In this document: piece by piece, positions 8,764-17,483 of the stretch | How positions within the stretch are numbered: the stretch's first letter is position 1 | Layout of the letters: the number at the start of each line of letters is the position of its first letter | From: Dermacoccus abyssi | GTDB lineage: Bacteria > Actinomycetota > Actinomycetes > Actinomycetales > Dermatophilaceae | Reading direction: 5' to 3' | Length of the DNA: 58,201 nt | Assembly (NCBI RefSeq): GCF_003515945.1 | Contig: NZ_QWLM01000018.1 | Span: 1-58,201, forward strand | The notes under the pieces: model-generated | What the model was told of the DNA's origin: nothing | Database searches by the model: none | The model's input: the letters and a program-made list of their open reading frames with translations, nothing else | Translations under genes and position numbers: made by a program

Positions 8764-9390
8764 TCAGCGCGACGGCGTGAGCGCGGCGAGCGCCATCTGA
8801 CGCAGGACGGCGCGGGTGCGCTCCCCCTGAGACTCGGCGAGGGGGGCCGTGCGGCCACTGGAATGCGGTGTCGAGTTGAGGGCGCCGAACCCGGCATGCG
8901 CCTTGATGCGTGCGCTCTCGACGGAGAGTTCGGGGTCGAGAGCGCACAGAACGCGCACCCAGATCTCGACATAGCGGCGCTGCAACTGACGCACCGTGTG
9001 GCGGGCGTCGGCGTCGAGGCTCGCGAGATCGCGCCCCTGCACCCGGATGAGTGCCGGCTTCGTCAAGGAGAAGTCGATGTGGAAGTCGACGAGCGATTCG
9101 AGCGCGGCCTGCGGCGTTGGTGCCGCCTCGACGACCGCAGAGCCGTGGGTGAGGAGGTACTCACTGATGCCGACAAGGAGCTCCTCGAGAACGGCTTCCT
9201 TGTTGGCGAAGTGTCGGTAGACCGCCGGGCCACTGATGCCGACGGCCTTGCCGAGGTCTTCGAGCCGGACGCCGGCGAGACCACGGTCGGCGATGAGTTC
9301 GGCCGCGGCGTCGAGGATCTGCTGACGACGCTCGGCCTTGCTGCGTTCGCGGGCGGTGCGCGTGTCCGCCGCCGCGTCGGTCGCCGTCAT
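8764..9390 (-). CDS. TetR-family repressor of the branched acyl-CoA/leucine catabolic genes (BkaR-like)
   Basis: A 208-residue TetR regulator. The helix-turn-helix is at about residues 25-70 (ILDAAAELIADRGLAGVRL, then GISGPAVYRHFANKEAVLEELL). The rest is a ligand-binding helical domain, probably for an acyl-CoA. It lies between two copies of one palindrome, at 8727-8748 and 9420-9441, and a third copy precedes the accD operon. This suggests autoregulation plus control of the synthetase and carboxylase operons. The gene set mirrors M. tuberculosis Rv2498c-Rv2506, where the TetR protein Rv2506 is known as BkaR. Orthology is inferred from context. Confidence 0.85.
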   Translation of the reverse strand: MTATDAAADTRTARERSKAERRQQILDAAAELIADRGLAGVRLEDLGKAVGISGPAVYRHFANKEAVLEELLVGISEYLLTHGSAVVEAAPTPQAALESLVDFHIDFSLTKPALIRVQGRDLASLDADARHTVRQLQRRYVEIWVRVLCALDPELSVESARIKAHAGFGALNSTPHSSGRTAPLAESQGERTRAVLRQMALAALTPSR

Positions 9391-9419
9391 AGCCGTCTCG
9401 CTCTCGGTCGCTGGAGATT

Positions 9420-9441
9420 TCAGTTAAGCACAGTTAACCGA
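9420..9441. promoter_or_regulatory. TetR operator copy 2 (tetR promoter)
   Basis: Half-sites TCAGTTAAG and GTTAACCGA with a 4-base spacer, 30 bases upstream of the tetR start. The spacing is identical to the other two copies. Probable autoregulatory site. Confidence 0.8.
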
Positions 9442-9554
9442 AACGACATGTGAACCGTGGACACGCCAGCGCGCGCCCAGGGGACCGAACGCCGTTGCGG
9501 GGGCGCGAAGAGGTTGTCTCACGAAGCACGCGAGCGCACGGAAGGCGGCGGACC

Positions 9555-10304
9555 ATGGCCCTGACACATCGATCGTCCTCGGCGACGAGCAAGAGAACAG
9601 CGGAGGCCCGCACGGTCGAACTCGTGGCAACGACCCTGGCCCTGACGAGTTGCACCGCAGCGAGCAGCGACGGGCAGCCGCGAGCCCTCAAGGTTGACAC
9701 TCCCACCGACGGATCGACGAGGCTGTCAGCACACGCATCGTCCGGCCCGGGCGCCGCAGGTCCGCTTTTGGACCTGAGCAAGGTGCGCAAGGGGGATGTG
9801 TTCACCGTGGACCAACTCGATCGGCTCGACGCGGCGGCCGCCCAGCGGGCCGGGACCGTCACGACGACGAAGATGTATCGCGACGACGCTCTCTCGCAGG
9901 ACACCACGCTCGTGACATACGTCGACTGCTCACACACGAAGGCGTTCATCCAACGTGACGGCGAACTCCTCGTCGTAGAACGAGAGGGCAAGCCCTTGCG
10001 CGACCCCGATCACGTGGTCGCCTTCGCCACAGTCTCCGACGCCTGCTCACCCCCGCCGGGCAAGCGGTCAACGGAGGAGTTCGTCGTCACGGCCACCGAC
10101 GACGGCAGCGTCACCCTGACGAGGCGGCAAGCGACCGACCACCCTGAGCGCATACGACTGGTTCGCCGTTACGCGCGCACAGAGGCTCGCCTCACCGAGA
10201 TGCACGAGGAGAAGACTGTCGGCGACGAGAGACGGACACTGGGTCGATGGACGTTCGCGTACGGCGAGAAATTGCCAGTCCCCAGGCGCCCTCCGGGTGG
10301 GTGA
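9555..10304 (+). CDS. Putative secreted or lipid-anchored protein of unknown function
   Basis: A 249-residue protein. The N-terminus is basic (residues 1-20) followed by a hydrophobic run and LALTSC near residue 32, a possible lipobox, so it may be an exported lipoprotein; the hydrophobic stretch is short, which leaves doubt. The mature part is rich in charged residues and threonine with no recognised domain; two cysteines (YVDCS, SDACS) could form a disulfide. The ATG at 9555 follows AAGGCGG; in-frame upstream codons look non-coding. It is transcribed away from tetR. Confidence 0.55.
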   Translation: MALTHRSSSATSKRTAEARTVELVATTLALTSCTAASSDGQPRALKVDTPTDGSTRLSAHASSGPGAAGPLLDLSKVRKGDVFTVDQLDRLDAAAAQRAGTVTTTKMYRDDALSQDTTLVTYVDCSHTKAFIQRDGELLVVEREGKPLRDPDHVVAFATVSDACSPPPGKRSTEEFVVTATDDGSVTLTRRQATDHPERIRLVRRYARTEARLTEMHEEKTVGDERRTLGRWTFAYGEKLPVPRRPPGG

Positions 10305-10394
10305 CCGCGTCGCAATCACGATGATCGAGGAATATTGACCGAAGCTGGTCTGCCCGTCACGGGCACCCTCGGCCCAACCCGCCCTCCGCGGTCC

Positions 10395-10937
10395 TCACCC
10401 GAGACGAGCGAAAGGCTCCGCGTAGGTGTACGTGCCGCTCGGAACGTCGGGTTCGACGCCGAGCGCGCACGCCTGGAAGTACGCACCCCACGCCGGGTCG
10501 GCGACGATGCCGAAACGCGACGCGGGAGCGAAACCGAAGCGGCTGTAATACGCGGGATCACCGAGCAGGACGACGACCCGCTCGCAGCGCTCGGCCGCCC
10601 GCCTCAAGAGCTCACGCATGAGCGACGAGCCTACGCCGCGCCCCTGGAAGGTCGGCGCGACGGCGATCGGGCCAACGCCGAGGACGGGCGCGCCGTCGAG
10701 GTCTCCCCACGTCGCGACGGCTTAGCCCACCGTCGCGCCTTCGTCGCTCGCAACGAGTGCGAACTCGGACTCGTACGCGTCGGTGTCTCGCAGCCAACCG
10801 ACGAGCGTGGCCTCCCCCGGCACGCCGTCCGCCCCAACAGGCGGGGCGCTGTGCTCGGCGGCCGCGAACGCCTCGGCGGCGAGTTGCCGCACGGCGGGAG
10901 CGTCTGCCGCAGTCTCTTCGCGAATGTCGATGTCCAC
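10395..10937 (-). pseudogene. GNAT-family N-acetyltransferase with an in-frame stop
   Basis: Reading on the minus strand from GTG at 10935-10937 gives VDIDIREETAADAPAVRQL, a typical GNAT start. The frame hits TAA at 10722-10724 after SDEGATVG, then continues in the same frame with AVATWGDLDGAPVLGVGPIA, the acetyl-CoA loop QGRGVGSSLM and the YhbS-like C-terminus GDPAYYSRFGFAPAS. The whole would be about 180 residues, normal for the family. Without the acetyl-CoA loop the N-terminal fragment should be inactive. No frameshift is needed, only one codon change, so either a recent nonsense mutation or a base-call error is possible. Confidence 0.8.
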
Positions 10938-11164
10938 GCGGGCATCACACCATGTTCTACCGATGCTGCTGGACGGGGTCGGAGCGACAGCTCCACGAGC
11001 GGCGACCTTCCTCGCACCGCGTCGCCGCGCGGCTCCGAGCCGCGACAACGCGCACGTGGCGACACAAAACCGTGACCACTCGTACCGTTCCGCCCCGATC
11101 GCGACGGCGTTACGCTCCCCTCAAGAGCCGGTCGTGGTACCGGACACGAGGAAAGGCACACACC

Positions 11165-11443
11165 ATGGTGTTCTGGTCGATCGTCATCGCCGCCATCGTG
11201 ATCACACTCGCGCTCGCATGGAACAAGGACCGCAAGCGCCGCACGATTCGCTCCAGCCCAGACGGCTTCGGCAACGACGCCGAACAGCGCTTCCTCGAAG
11301 AGGATCACCCCGTCACCGTCCACTTCGGACCAGGTGGCGGCACGGGGCCGGCGAGCACCCGCCAAGGCGAGGGAAGCAGCATCAGTTACTACGGCACGCA
11401 TAGTTCTGGCGGCAGCAGCGGCGGCTTCGGCATCACACCCTGA
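11165..11443 (+). CDS. Small single-pass membrane protein
   Basis: A 92-residue protein with one transmembrane helix (about residues 3-20, VFWSIVIAAIVITLALAW), a basic stop-transfer segment NKDRKRR, and a flexible glycine/serine-rich C-terminus. The ATG follows AGGAAAGG at good spacing. A strong hairpin terminator follows directly. No family recognised; similar short helix-plus-GS-tail proteins are common in actinobacteria. Confidence 0.65.
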   Translation: MVFWSIVIAAIVITLALAWNKDRKRRTIRSSPDGFGNDAEQRFLEEDHPVTVHFGPGGGTGPASTRQGEGSSISYYGTHSSGGSSGGFGITP

Positions 11444-11456
11444 AGCCCACCCCCGG

Positions 11457-11489
11457 ACGGCCCCTAACCCTCACGGTTCGGGGCCGTTT
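11457..11489 (+). terminator. Hairpin terminator after the small membrane protein
   Basis: Arms ACGGCCCC and GGGGCCGT with a 15-base loop, followed by a short T-rich TTTC. It separates the small membrane gene from the accD operon promoter. Confidence 0.7.
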
Positions 11490-11530
11490 CGCATGCCCGT
11501 CGAGTCGACACTCGCGCGGAGTCCCACATT

Positions 11531-11552
11531 TCAGTTAATTGTGATTAACTGA
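11531..11552. promoter_or_regulatory. TetR operator copy 3 (accD operon promoter)
   Basis: The most symmetrical copy: TCAGTTAAT and ATTAACTGA around a 4-base spacer, about 108 bases upstream of accD. Same geometry as 8727-8748 and 9420-9441. Confidence 0.82.
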
Positions 11553-11659
11553 GTTCGCGAGTGACCCACGTCACGACGTGCTCAACGGCGCGCACGGATG
11601 CGACGTGACGTCACTCGCCCCGACCGCCTTCCGACCCACCGACACCGGGGAGCGAACGC

Positions 11660-13237
11660 ATGGCCCTCGATCAAGCCGCGAACCGAGCAGAGCACCAGCG
11701 CCTGCTCGAGGAGCTCGACGGCAAACTCCGCACCGCAGCACGCGGTGGCAGCGACCAGGCCCGCGAGCGTCACGTCAGCCGCGGCAAGCTGCTGCCGCGC
11801 GACCGCGTCGAAACGCTCCTCGACCCGGGCAGCCCCTTCCTCGAGATCGGCGCGCTCGCCGCCGACGGCATGTACGACGACGAGTGCCCCGGCGCTGGCG
11901 TCATCGGTGGCATCGGGCGCGTCGAGGGACGCGAGTGCGTCATCGTCGCCAACGACGCCACCGTCAAGGGCGGCACCTACTACCCGATGACGGTGAAGAA
12001 GCACCTGCGCGCACAGGAGATCGCCCGCGACAACCACCTGCCGTGCATCTACCTCGTCGACTCCGGCGGCGCGTTCCTGCCCAAGCAGGACGAGGTGTTC
12101 CCCGACCGCGAGCACTTCGGCCGCATCTTCTACAACCAGGCGACCCTGTCGGCAAAGGGCATTCCGCAGATCGCCTCGGTCATGGGCTCGTGCACCGCAG
12201 GCGGTGCCTACGTTCCGGCGATGAGCGACGAGACCGTCATCGTGCGCAATCAGGGCACGATCTTCCTCGGCGGTCCACCGCTGGTGAAGGCTGCCACGGG
12301 TGAAGTGGTCACGGCCGAGGATCTCGGCGGTGGCGACCTGCACTCCAAGACCTCCGGCGTCACCGACCACCTCGCCGACGACGACCACGACGCGCTGCGT
12401 CGCGTGCGCAGCATCGTGCGCACCCTGGGCCCGAAGGCCGAGGTTCCGTGGCGCATGGTGGAGCCGCGCCCCGCGAAGCACGACCAGGAGCGCCTCTACG
12501 ACGTCGTGCCGGTCGACCTGCGCACGCCCTACGACGTGCACGACGTCATCGACACCATCGTCGACGACGGCGAGTTCCACGAGTTCAAGGCCGAGTACGG
12601 CAAGACGCTCGTCACGGGCTTCGCTCACATCCACGGCCACCCCGTCGCGATCATCGCGAACAACGGTGTTCTCTTCGGCGAGAGCGCCCAGAAGGGCGCG
12701 CACTTCATCGAACTCGCCGACAAGCGGAAGACGCCGCTGCTGTTCCTGCAGAACATCACCGGCTTCATGGTCGGGCGCGAGTACGAGGCCGGCGGCATCG
12801 CGAAACACGGCGCGAAGATGGTCACCGCCGTCGCGTGCGCCCGCGTGCCCAAGCTCACCGTCGTCATCGGCGGCTCGTACGGCGCGGGCAACTACTCGAT
12901 GTGCGGTCGCGCGTACTCGCCGCGTTTCCTCTTCATGTGGCCGAACGCCCGCATCTCCGTCATGGGCGGCGAGCAGGCGGCGTCGGTGCTCGCGACGGTT
13001 CGCGGCGACCAGCTCGAAGCGGCCGGCACGCCGTGGAGCGACGAGGACGCCGACGCCTTCAAGGAGCCCATCCGTCAGCAGTACGAAGACCAGGGCAACC
13101 CCTACTACTCCACCGCGCGCCTGTGGGACGACGGCGTCATCGACCCGGCCGACACGCGCGACATCGTCGGCCTGGCCCTCGGCGCGTGCGCCCAGGCCCC
13201 GCTCGACGATGTTTCCTACGGCGTTTTCCGGATGTGA
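11660..13237 (+). CDS. accD1: Acyl-CoA carboxylase beta (carboxyltransferase) subunit, methylcrotonyl-CoA carboxylase type
   Basis: A 525-residue carboxyltransferase that moves CO2 from carboxybiotin to an acyl-CoA. N- and C-terminal crotonase-like halves are visible: [23 protein letters not shown] and [18 protein letters not shown] in the first, [19 protein letters not shown] and [21 protein letters not shown] in the second. These loops are characteristic of methylcrotonyl-CoA rather than propionyl-CoA carboxylases. First gene of an operon; accA starts 6 bases after its stop codon. A TetR operator lies upstream. Orthologous context to M. tuberculosis accD1 supports leucine catabolism. Confidence 0.9.
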   Translation: MALDQAANRAEHQRLLEELDGKLRTAARGGSDQARERHVSRGKLLPRDRVETLLDPGSPFLEIGALAADGMYDDECPGAGVIGGIGRVEGRECVIVANDATVKGGTYYPMTVKKHLRAQEIARDNHLPCIYLVDSGGAFLPKQDEVFPDREHFGRIFYNQATLSAKGIPQIASVMGSCTAGGAYVPAMSDETVIVRNQGTIFLGGPPLVKAATGEVVTAEDLGGGDLHSKTSGVTDHLADDDHDALRRVRSIVRTLGPKAEVPWRMVEPRPAKHDQERLYDVVPVDLRTPYDVHDVIDTIVDDGEFHEFKAEYGKTLVTGFAHIHGHPVAIIANNGVLFGESAQKGAHFIELADKRKTPLLFLQNITGFMVGREYEAGGIAKHGAKMVTAVACARVPKLTVVIGGSYGAGNYSMCGRAYSPRFLFMWPNARISVMGGEQAASVLATVRGDQLEAAGTPWSDEDADAFKEPIRQQYEDQGNPYYSTARLWDDGVIDPADTRDIVGLALGACAQAPLDDVSYGVFRM

Positions 13238-13243
13238 TCTGAG

Positions 13244-15418
13244 ATGAACGAGAGCACGACGACCACGGCCCAGGCGCCCGAGCAGCGCGCCATCACGAGC
13301 GTCCTCATCGCCAACCGCGGCGAGATCGCGGTGCGCGTCATCCGCACGCTGCGACACATGGGCATCCGCTCGATCGCGGTTTACTCCGACGCCGACGCAG
13401 GTGCACTGCACGTGCGTGAGGCCGACGACGCCGTCCGCCTCGCCTCCCCCGAACTGCTCGAGGGAGCCTCCGACGAGCGCTACCCCGACGGCCGGCCCAA
13501 GAACCCGTACCTCGACATCGACCGCGTCATCGCCGCGTGCCGCCTCACGGGCGCCGACGGCGTCCACCCCGGTTACGGCTTCCTCTCCGAGAACACGGCC
13601 TTTGCGGCCGCGTGCGAGGAGAACGGCATCGCCTTCCTCGGCCCGAGCGCGCACGCGATCGAGACGATGGGCGACAAGATCACCGCGAAGAACGCCGTCA
13701 TGGCGTTCGACGTGCCGGTCGTGCCGGGCATCGCGCGCCCCGGTCTCACCGACGACGAACTCGTCGCCGCAGCGTCCGACGTCGGCTTCCCTGTGCTCAT
13801 CAAGCCGAGCGCCGGCGGTGGCGGTAAGGGCATGCACGTCGTCGAGCGCGCCGAGAACATGGCCGACGCCGTGGCCCGCGCCCGACGCGAGGCCGCCACG
13901 AGCTTCGGCGACGACACGCTCTTCCTCGAACGCTTCGTCCTGCGCCCGCGACACATCGAGGTGCAGGTCATCGCGGACAAGCACGGCAACGTCATCCACC
14001 TCGGTGAGCGCGAGTGCTCGCTCCAGCGCCGGCACCAGAAGGTCATCGAGGAGGCGCCCTCGGCCCTGCTCGACGCCGAAACGCGTGCTCGGATCGGCGA
14101 AGCAGCCTGCAACACAGCGCGATCCGTCGCCTACGTCGGTGCGGGAACGGTGGAGTTCATCGTCTCGGCCGACGCACCGGACGAGTTCTTCTTCATGGAG
14201 ATGAACACCCGCCTTCAGGTCGAACACCCCGTCACGGAGCTCGTCACGGGCCTCGACCTCGTCGAGCTCATGGTGCGTGTGGCCGCCGGCGAGGAACTGC
14301 CGTTCACCCAGGACGAGGTCACGCTCACCGGCCACGCGGTCGAGGCTCGCGTGTACGCCGAGGACCCGGCTCGCGGCTTCCTGCCCACCGGTGGCACGGT
14401 CGTCGGGCTCGAGGAACCGCAGGCCGCGAACCTGCGCATCGACTCCGGCATCGCCCGTGGCACCGTCGTCGGCTCCGACTACGACCCCATGCTGAGCAAG
14501 GTCATCGGCTTCGGCGAGGACCGCGCCGCTGCCCTGGCCGCGCTCGACGAGGGCCTGGCGAAGACCCACGTGCTCGGCGTGACGACGAACATCGACTTCG
14601 TCCGCTTCCTCCTCGCCGACGACGACGTTCAAGCCGGACGCCTCGACACCGGCCTGCTCGACGCCCGCGTCGGCGACTACGTGGCAGCCCCGGCCCCCGA
14701 CGACGTGCTCGTCGCCGCTGCGGCGACGCTGCTCGCGCCTTCTTCCGACGCCGAAACCACCCCGACGGGCGCTCAGGCCGTGTGGCAGGGCATCGACGGC
14801 TGGCGCGTCCGCGGACGCCGCAGCGCACGGACGGTGCGCTTCGAGGTGGCCGACGCCGAGACCGAATCGGGCACGAGCGTCACCGAAGTCGCCCTCGCCT
14901 CGACGAAGGACGGCGGCGAGGACGTCACGCTGCGCCGTGGCCTTCCGCCCCAGCAGGCGAGCCAGCCGCAGGCCGACGCCGCGAGCAGTGACGCCACGCG
15001 CGCCACGATCACGCGCCGTGACGGCTCGGGCCGTCTCGTCGTGACGACGGTGGGGCTGCACCGCACGTTCACCACCGAGGTCGTCACCGACAAGCAGGGT
15101 GTGCGCACCGTGTGGGTCGGCTCGCCCGCGGGCACGTTCGCGGTCAAGGAGGCCAAGCACGTCAGCCTCCACGGTGACGCGGCGGCCGCGGCCGGCGGCG
15201 ACATCAAGAGCCCGATGCCGGGCGCCGTCATCGCGGTGCAGGTGGAGAACGGCGACGAGGTGAGCGCGGGCCAGACGATCGTCATCGTCGAGGCCATGAA
15301 GATGGAGCACTCGCTCACCGCGCCCATCGACGGCACCGTCGAGATCCTCGCCCCCGCCGGCACCCAGGTGGCCGTCGACGAGGTGCTCGCCCGCATCACC
15401 CCACCCGTCGCCACCTGA
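13244..15418 (+). CDS. accA1: Acyl-CoA carboxylase alpha subunit (biotin carboxylase plus biotin carrier)
   Basis: A 724-residue protein: biotin carboxylase at residues 15-465 ([16 protein letters not shown] start, ATP-grasp loop [12 protein letters not shown] near 190, [14 protein letters not shown] near 325), a less conserved linker with a BT-type region, and a biotinyl domain at about 650-722 with the biotinylated lysine in EAMKMEH. It partners the upstream AccD to carboxylate 3-methylcrotonyl-CoA, inferred from the beta subunit and operon. The ATG lies 6 bases after the accD stop. Confidence 0.92.
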   Translation: MNESTTTTAQAPEQRAITSVLIANRGEIAVRVIRTLRHMGIRSIAVYSDADAGALHVREADDAVRLASPELLEGASDERYPDGRPKNPYLDIDRVIAACRLTGADGVHPGYGFLSENTAFAAACEENGIAFLGPSAHAIETMGDKITAKNAVMAFDVPVVPGIARPGLTDDELVAAASDVGFPVLIKPSAGGGGKGMHVVERAENMADAVARARREAATSFGDDTLFLERFVLRPRHIEVQVIADKHGNVIHLGERECSLQRRHQKVIEEAPSALLDAETRARIGEAACNTARSVAYVGAGTVEFIVSADAPDEFFFMEMNTRLQVEHPVTELVTGLDLVELMVRVAAGEELPFTQDEVTLTGHAVEARVYAEDPARGFLPTGGTVVGLEEPQAANLRIDSGIARGTVVGSDYDPMLSKVIGFGEDRAAALAALDEGLAKTHVLGVTTNIDFVRFLLADDDVQAGRLDTGLLDARVGDYVAAPAPDDVLVAAAATLLAPSSDAETTPTGAQAVWQGIDGWRVRGRRSARTVRFEVADAETESGTSVTEVALASTKDGGEDVTLRRGLPPQQASQPQADAASSDATRATITRRDGSGRLVVTTVGLHRTFTTEVVTDKQGVRTVWVGSPAGTFAVKEAKHVSLHGDAAAAAGGDIKSPMPGAVIAVQVENGDEVSAGQTIVIVEAMKMEHSLTAPIDGTVEILAPAGTQVAVDEVLARITPPVAT

Positions 15419-15489
15419 CCGATCACCCGCGGCGCGTCACGCGCGCCGATACCAGCACACCGACTTCCTCCCGAACGAAGGAGAAACCC

Positions 15490-16668
15490 ATGAACACGTC
15501 GTTCCTCGCGGCCGACAATCTGACCGACGAGTACGCCGACCTGCAGAAGATGGTGCGCGACTTCAGCCAGAAGGTCGTCGCACCCGTCTCCGCCGAGCAC
15601 GACAAGAACCACACGTTCCCGTACGAGGTCGTCAAGGGCATGGCCGAGATGGGCCTGTTCGGGCTGCCGTTCCCCGAGGAGTACGGCGGCATGGACGGCG
15701 ACTACTTCGCCCTGTGCCTCGCCCTCGAGGAGCTCGCGAAGGTCGACCAGAGCGTCGCCATCACGCTCGAGGCCGGCGTCGGCCTGGGCGCCATGCCGAT
15801 CTTCCGTTTCGGCAACGAGGAGCAGAAGACCGAGTGGCTGCCGCAGCTCGCCTCGGGTGAGGCCCTCGGTGGCTTCGGTCTGACGGAGGCCGGTGCCGGT
15901 TCCGATGCGTCGGGCACGAAGACGACGGCCCGCGAGGACGGCGACGAGTGGGTCATCAACGGCTCGAAGCAGTTCATCACCAACTCCGGCACGGACATCA
16001 CGAAGCTCGTCACGGTCACCGCCGTCACGGGTGAGTCGCAGACGAGCGACGGCCGCACGAAGAAGGAGATCTCGACGATCATCGTCCCGACCTCCACGCC
16101 GGGCTTCACCGCAGAACCGGCCTACGACAAGGTGGGCTGGAACGCCTCCGACACGCACCCTCTCAGCTTCGACGACGTGCGCGTGCCCAAGGCCAACCTT
16201 CTCGGTGAGCGCGGCCGTGGCTACGCCAACTTCCTGCGCATCCTCGACGAGGGCCGCATCGCCATCGCGGCGCTTGCCGTCGGTGCTGCGCAGGGCTGCG
16301 TCGACGAGTCGGTGAAGTACGCGAAGGAGCGTCAGGCGTTCGGGCAGAACATCGGCGCCCATCAGGCCATCCAGTTCAAGATCGCCCGCATGGAGGCCCG
16401 CGCCCACGCCGCGCGTTCGGCCTACTACAACGCGGCAGCGCTCATGCTGGCCGGCAAGCCGTTCAAGAAGGCCGCGTCCGTCGCGAAGATGGTGGCCTCC
16501 GAGGCCGCCATGGACAACGCCCGCGACGCCACGCAGGTGCACGGCGGCTACGGCTTCATGAACGAGTACACGGTCTCGCGCCACTACCGCGACTCGAAGA
16601 TCCTCGAGATCGGCGAGGGCACCACCGAGGTGCAGCTCATGCTCATCGCCCGGGAACTGGGACTCTGA
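15490..16668 (+). CDS. Acyl-CoA dehydrogenase, isovaleryl-CoA type (FadE19-like)
   Basis: A 392-residue FAD flavoenzyme. Motifs: GFGLTEAGAGSDASGTKT near residues 130-147 for flavin and acyl-CoA binding, the QAFGQNIGAHQAIQFKIA segment near 285, and the C-terminal signature QVHGGYGFMNEYTVSRHYRDSK near 345-366, ending LEIGEGTTEVQLMLIARELGL. The operon position next to methylcrotonyl-CoA carboxylase suggests isovaleryl-CoA as substrate. An AGGAG-type site (GAAGGAG) precedes the ATG. Its last codons and stop lie inside the first copy of a 74-base direct repeat. Confidence 0.9.
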   Translation: MNTSFLAADNLTDEYADLQKMVRDFSQKVVAPVSAEHDKNHTFPYEVVKGMAEMGLFGLPFPEEYGGMDGDYFALCLALEELAKVDQSVAITLEAGVGLGAMPIFRFGNEEQKTEWLPQLASGEALGGFGLTEAGAGSDASGTKTTAREDGDEWVINGSKQFITNSGTDITKLVTVTAVTGESQTSDGRTKKEISTIIVPTSTPGFTAEPAYDKVGWNASDTHPLSFDDVRVPKANLLGERGRGYANFLRILDEGRIAIAALAVGAAQGCVDESVKYAKERQAFGQNIGAHQAIQFKIARMEARAHAARSAYYNAAALMLAGKPFKKAASVAKMVASEAAMDNARDATQVHGGYGFMNEYTVSRHYRDSKILEIGEGTTEVQLMLIARELGL

Positions 16669-16820
16669 ATCACTCGTGAGGATCGGAGCGCAGCGCAGCG
16701 AGCACCGGACCGGAACGAGTGACCGAAGAGTCCCAAGAAAAACGATGACTCTGAATCACTCGTGAGGATCGGAGCGCAGCGCAGCGAGCACCGGACCGGA
16801 ACGAGTGACCAAAGAGTCCC
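16661..16820 (+). repeat. Tandem 74-base repeat, each copy a large imperfect palindrome
   Basis: Two nearly identical copies, 16661-16734 and 16747-16820 (period 86), differ by one base near their ends (CCGAAG versus CCAAAG). Each copy has outer inverted arms GACTCT...AGAGTC and inner arms CACTCGT...ACGAGTG around a core rich in GCGCAGCG. The first copy includes the stop codon of the acyl-CoA dehydrogenase. It resembles a REP-like element able to form stacked hairpins in the mRNA between the dehydrogenase and maoC. Confidence 0.85.
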
Positions 16821-16868
16821 CATGAAAATGTTCCTGAACACGCCACACGCACGAGTGAGGACACTCCC

Positions 16869-17378
16869 ATGACCCCCATCCCCGAGACGCTGGACGACGT
16901 CACGCGGGGCAAGACCGTCGAGCAGCGCGGCCTGTGGTTCGAGGAGTACGAGGTGGGTACGACGTACCTGCACCGCCCCGGACGCACGGCGACCGAAGCC
17001 GACAACACTCTGTTCACGACGCTGACGATGAACACGCAGGCACTGCACCTCGACGCCGCCTACGGCGCCGAGACGGAGTTCGGCGAGCGCCTCGTCAACT
17101 CGATGTGGACACTCTCGACCCTCGTCGGCCTCAGCGTCGCGCAGCTGACGATGGGCACCATCGTCGCGAATCTCGGCTTCAGCGAGATCTCGTTCCCGGC
17201 GCCGATGAAGGCCGGTGACACGCTCTACGCGGAGACGACCGTCGAGGACAAGCGCGAGTCGAAATCGCGCCCAGGCCAGGGCATCGTCACGCTGCGTCAC
17301 ACCGGGCGCAACCAGCACGGCGACGTCGTCGCAGTGGCGGTGCGTCAGACGCTCGTGAAGTGCGCACCGGCTTCCTGA
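16869..17378 (+). CDS. MaoC-like enoyl-CoA hydratase
   Basis: A 169-residue hotdog-fold protein. The FTTLTMNTQALHLDAAYG segment near residues 49-66 corresponds to the MaoC hydratase motif region, followed by VNSMWTLSTLVGLSV. In the equivalent mycobacterial operon this position is held by Rv2499c, proposed to hydrate the unsaturated acyl-CoA (3-methylglutaconyl-CoA in leucine breakdown). The gene is separated from the dehydrogenase by the tandem hairpin repeat and from citE by another long hairpin. Confidence 0.82.
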   Translation: MTPIPETLDDVTRGKTVEQRGLWFEEYEVGTTYLHRPGRTATEADNTLFTTLTMNTQALHLDAAYGAETEFGERLVNSMWTLSTLVGLSVAQLTMGTIVANLGFSEISFPAPMKAGDTLYAETTVEDKRESKSRPGQGIVTLRHTGRNQHGDVVAVAVRQTLVKCAPAS

Positions 17379-17404
17379 ACCAGCCGACCTCATGATCTGC
17401 ACCT

Positions 17405-17462
17405 GGTGACGGATGGGGTACGTGGTGACGTCTGACCGTCACCACGTACCCCAACCGTCACC
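17405..17462 (+). repeat. Long hairpin with 26-base arms between maoC and citE
   Basis: Arms 17405-17430 and 17437-17462 pair over 26 bases with one mismatch (A against A at the ninth base) around the 6-base loop TCTGAC. The core is GGGGTACGTGGTGACG. No T-tract follows, so it is not a classic terminator; it ends 21 bases before the citE start codon and could control readthrough, processing or translation of citE. Confidence 0.85.
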
Positions 17463-17483
17463 GTCTTCGACCCGGAGGAACCG

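Noticed and set aside
11582-15310. Very long minus-strand open frame (over 1200 codons) opposite accD-accA
   Set aside because: High-GC antisense frame; its composition (Arg, Asp, His, Val repeats) mirrors the plus-strand coding sequence, which has clear domains.
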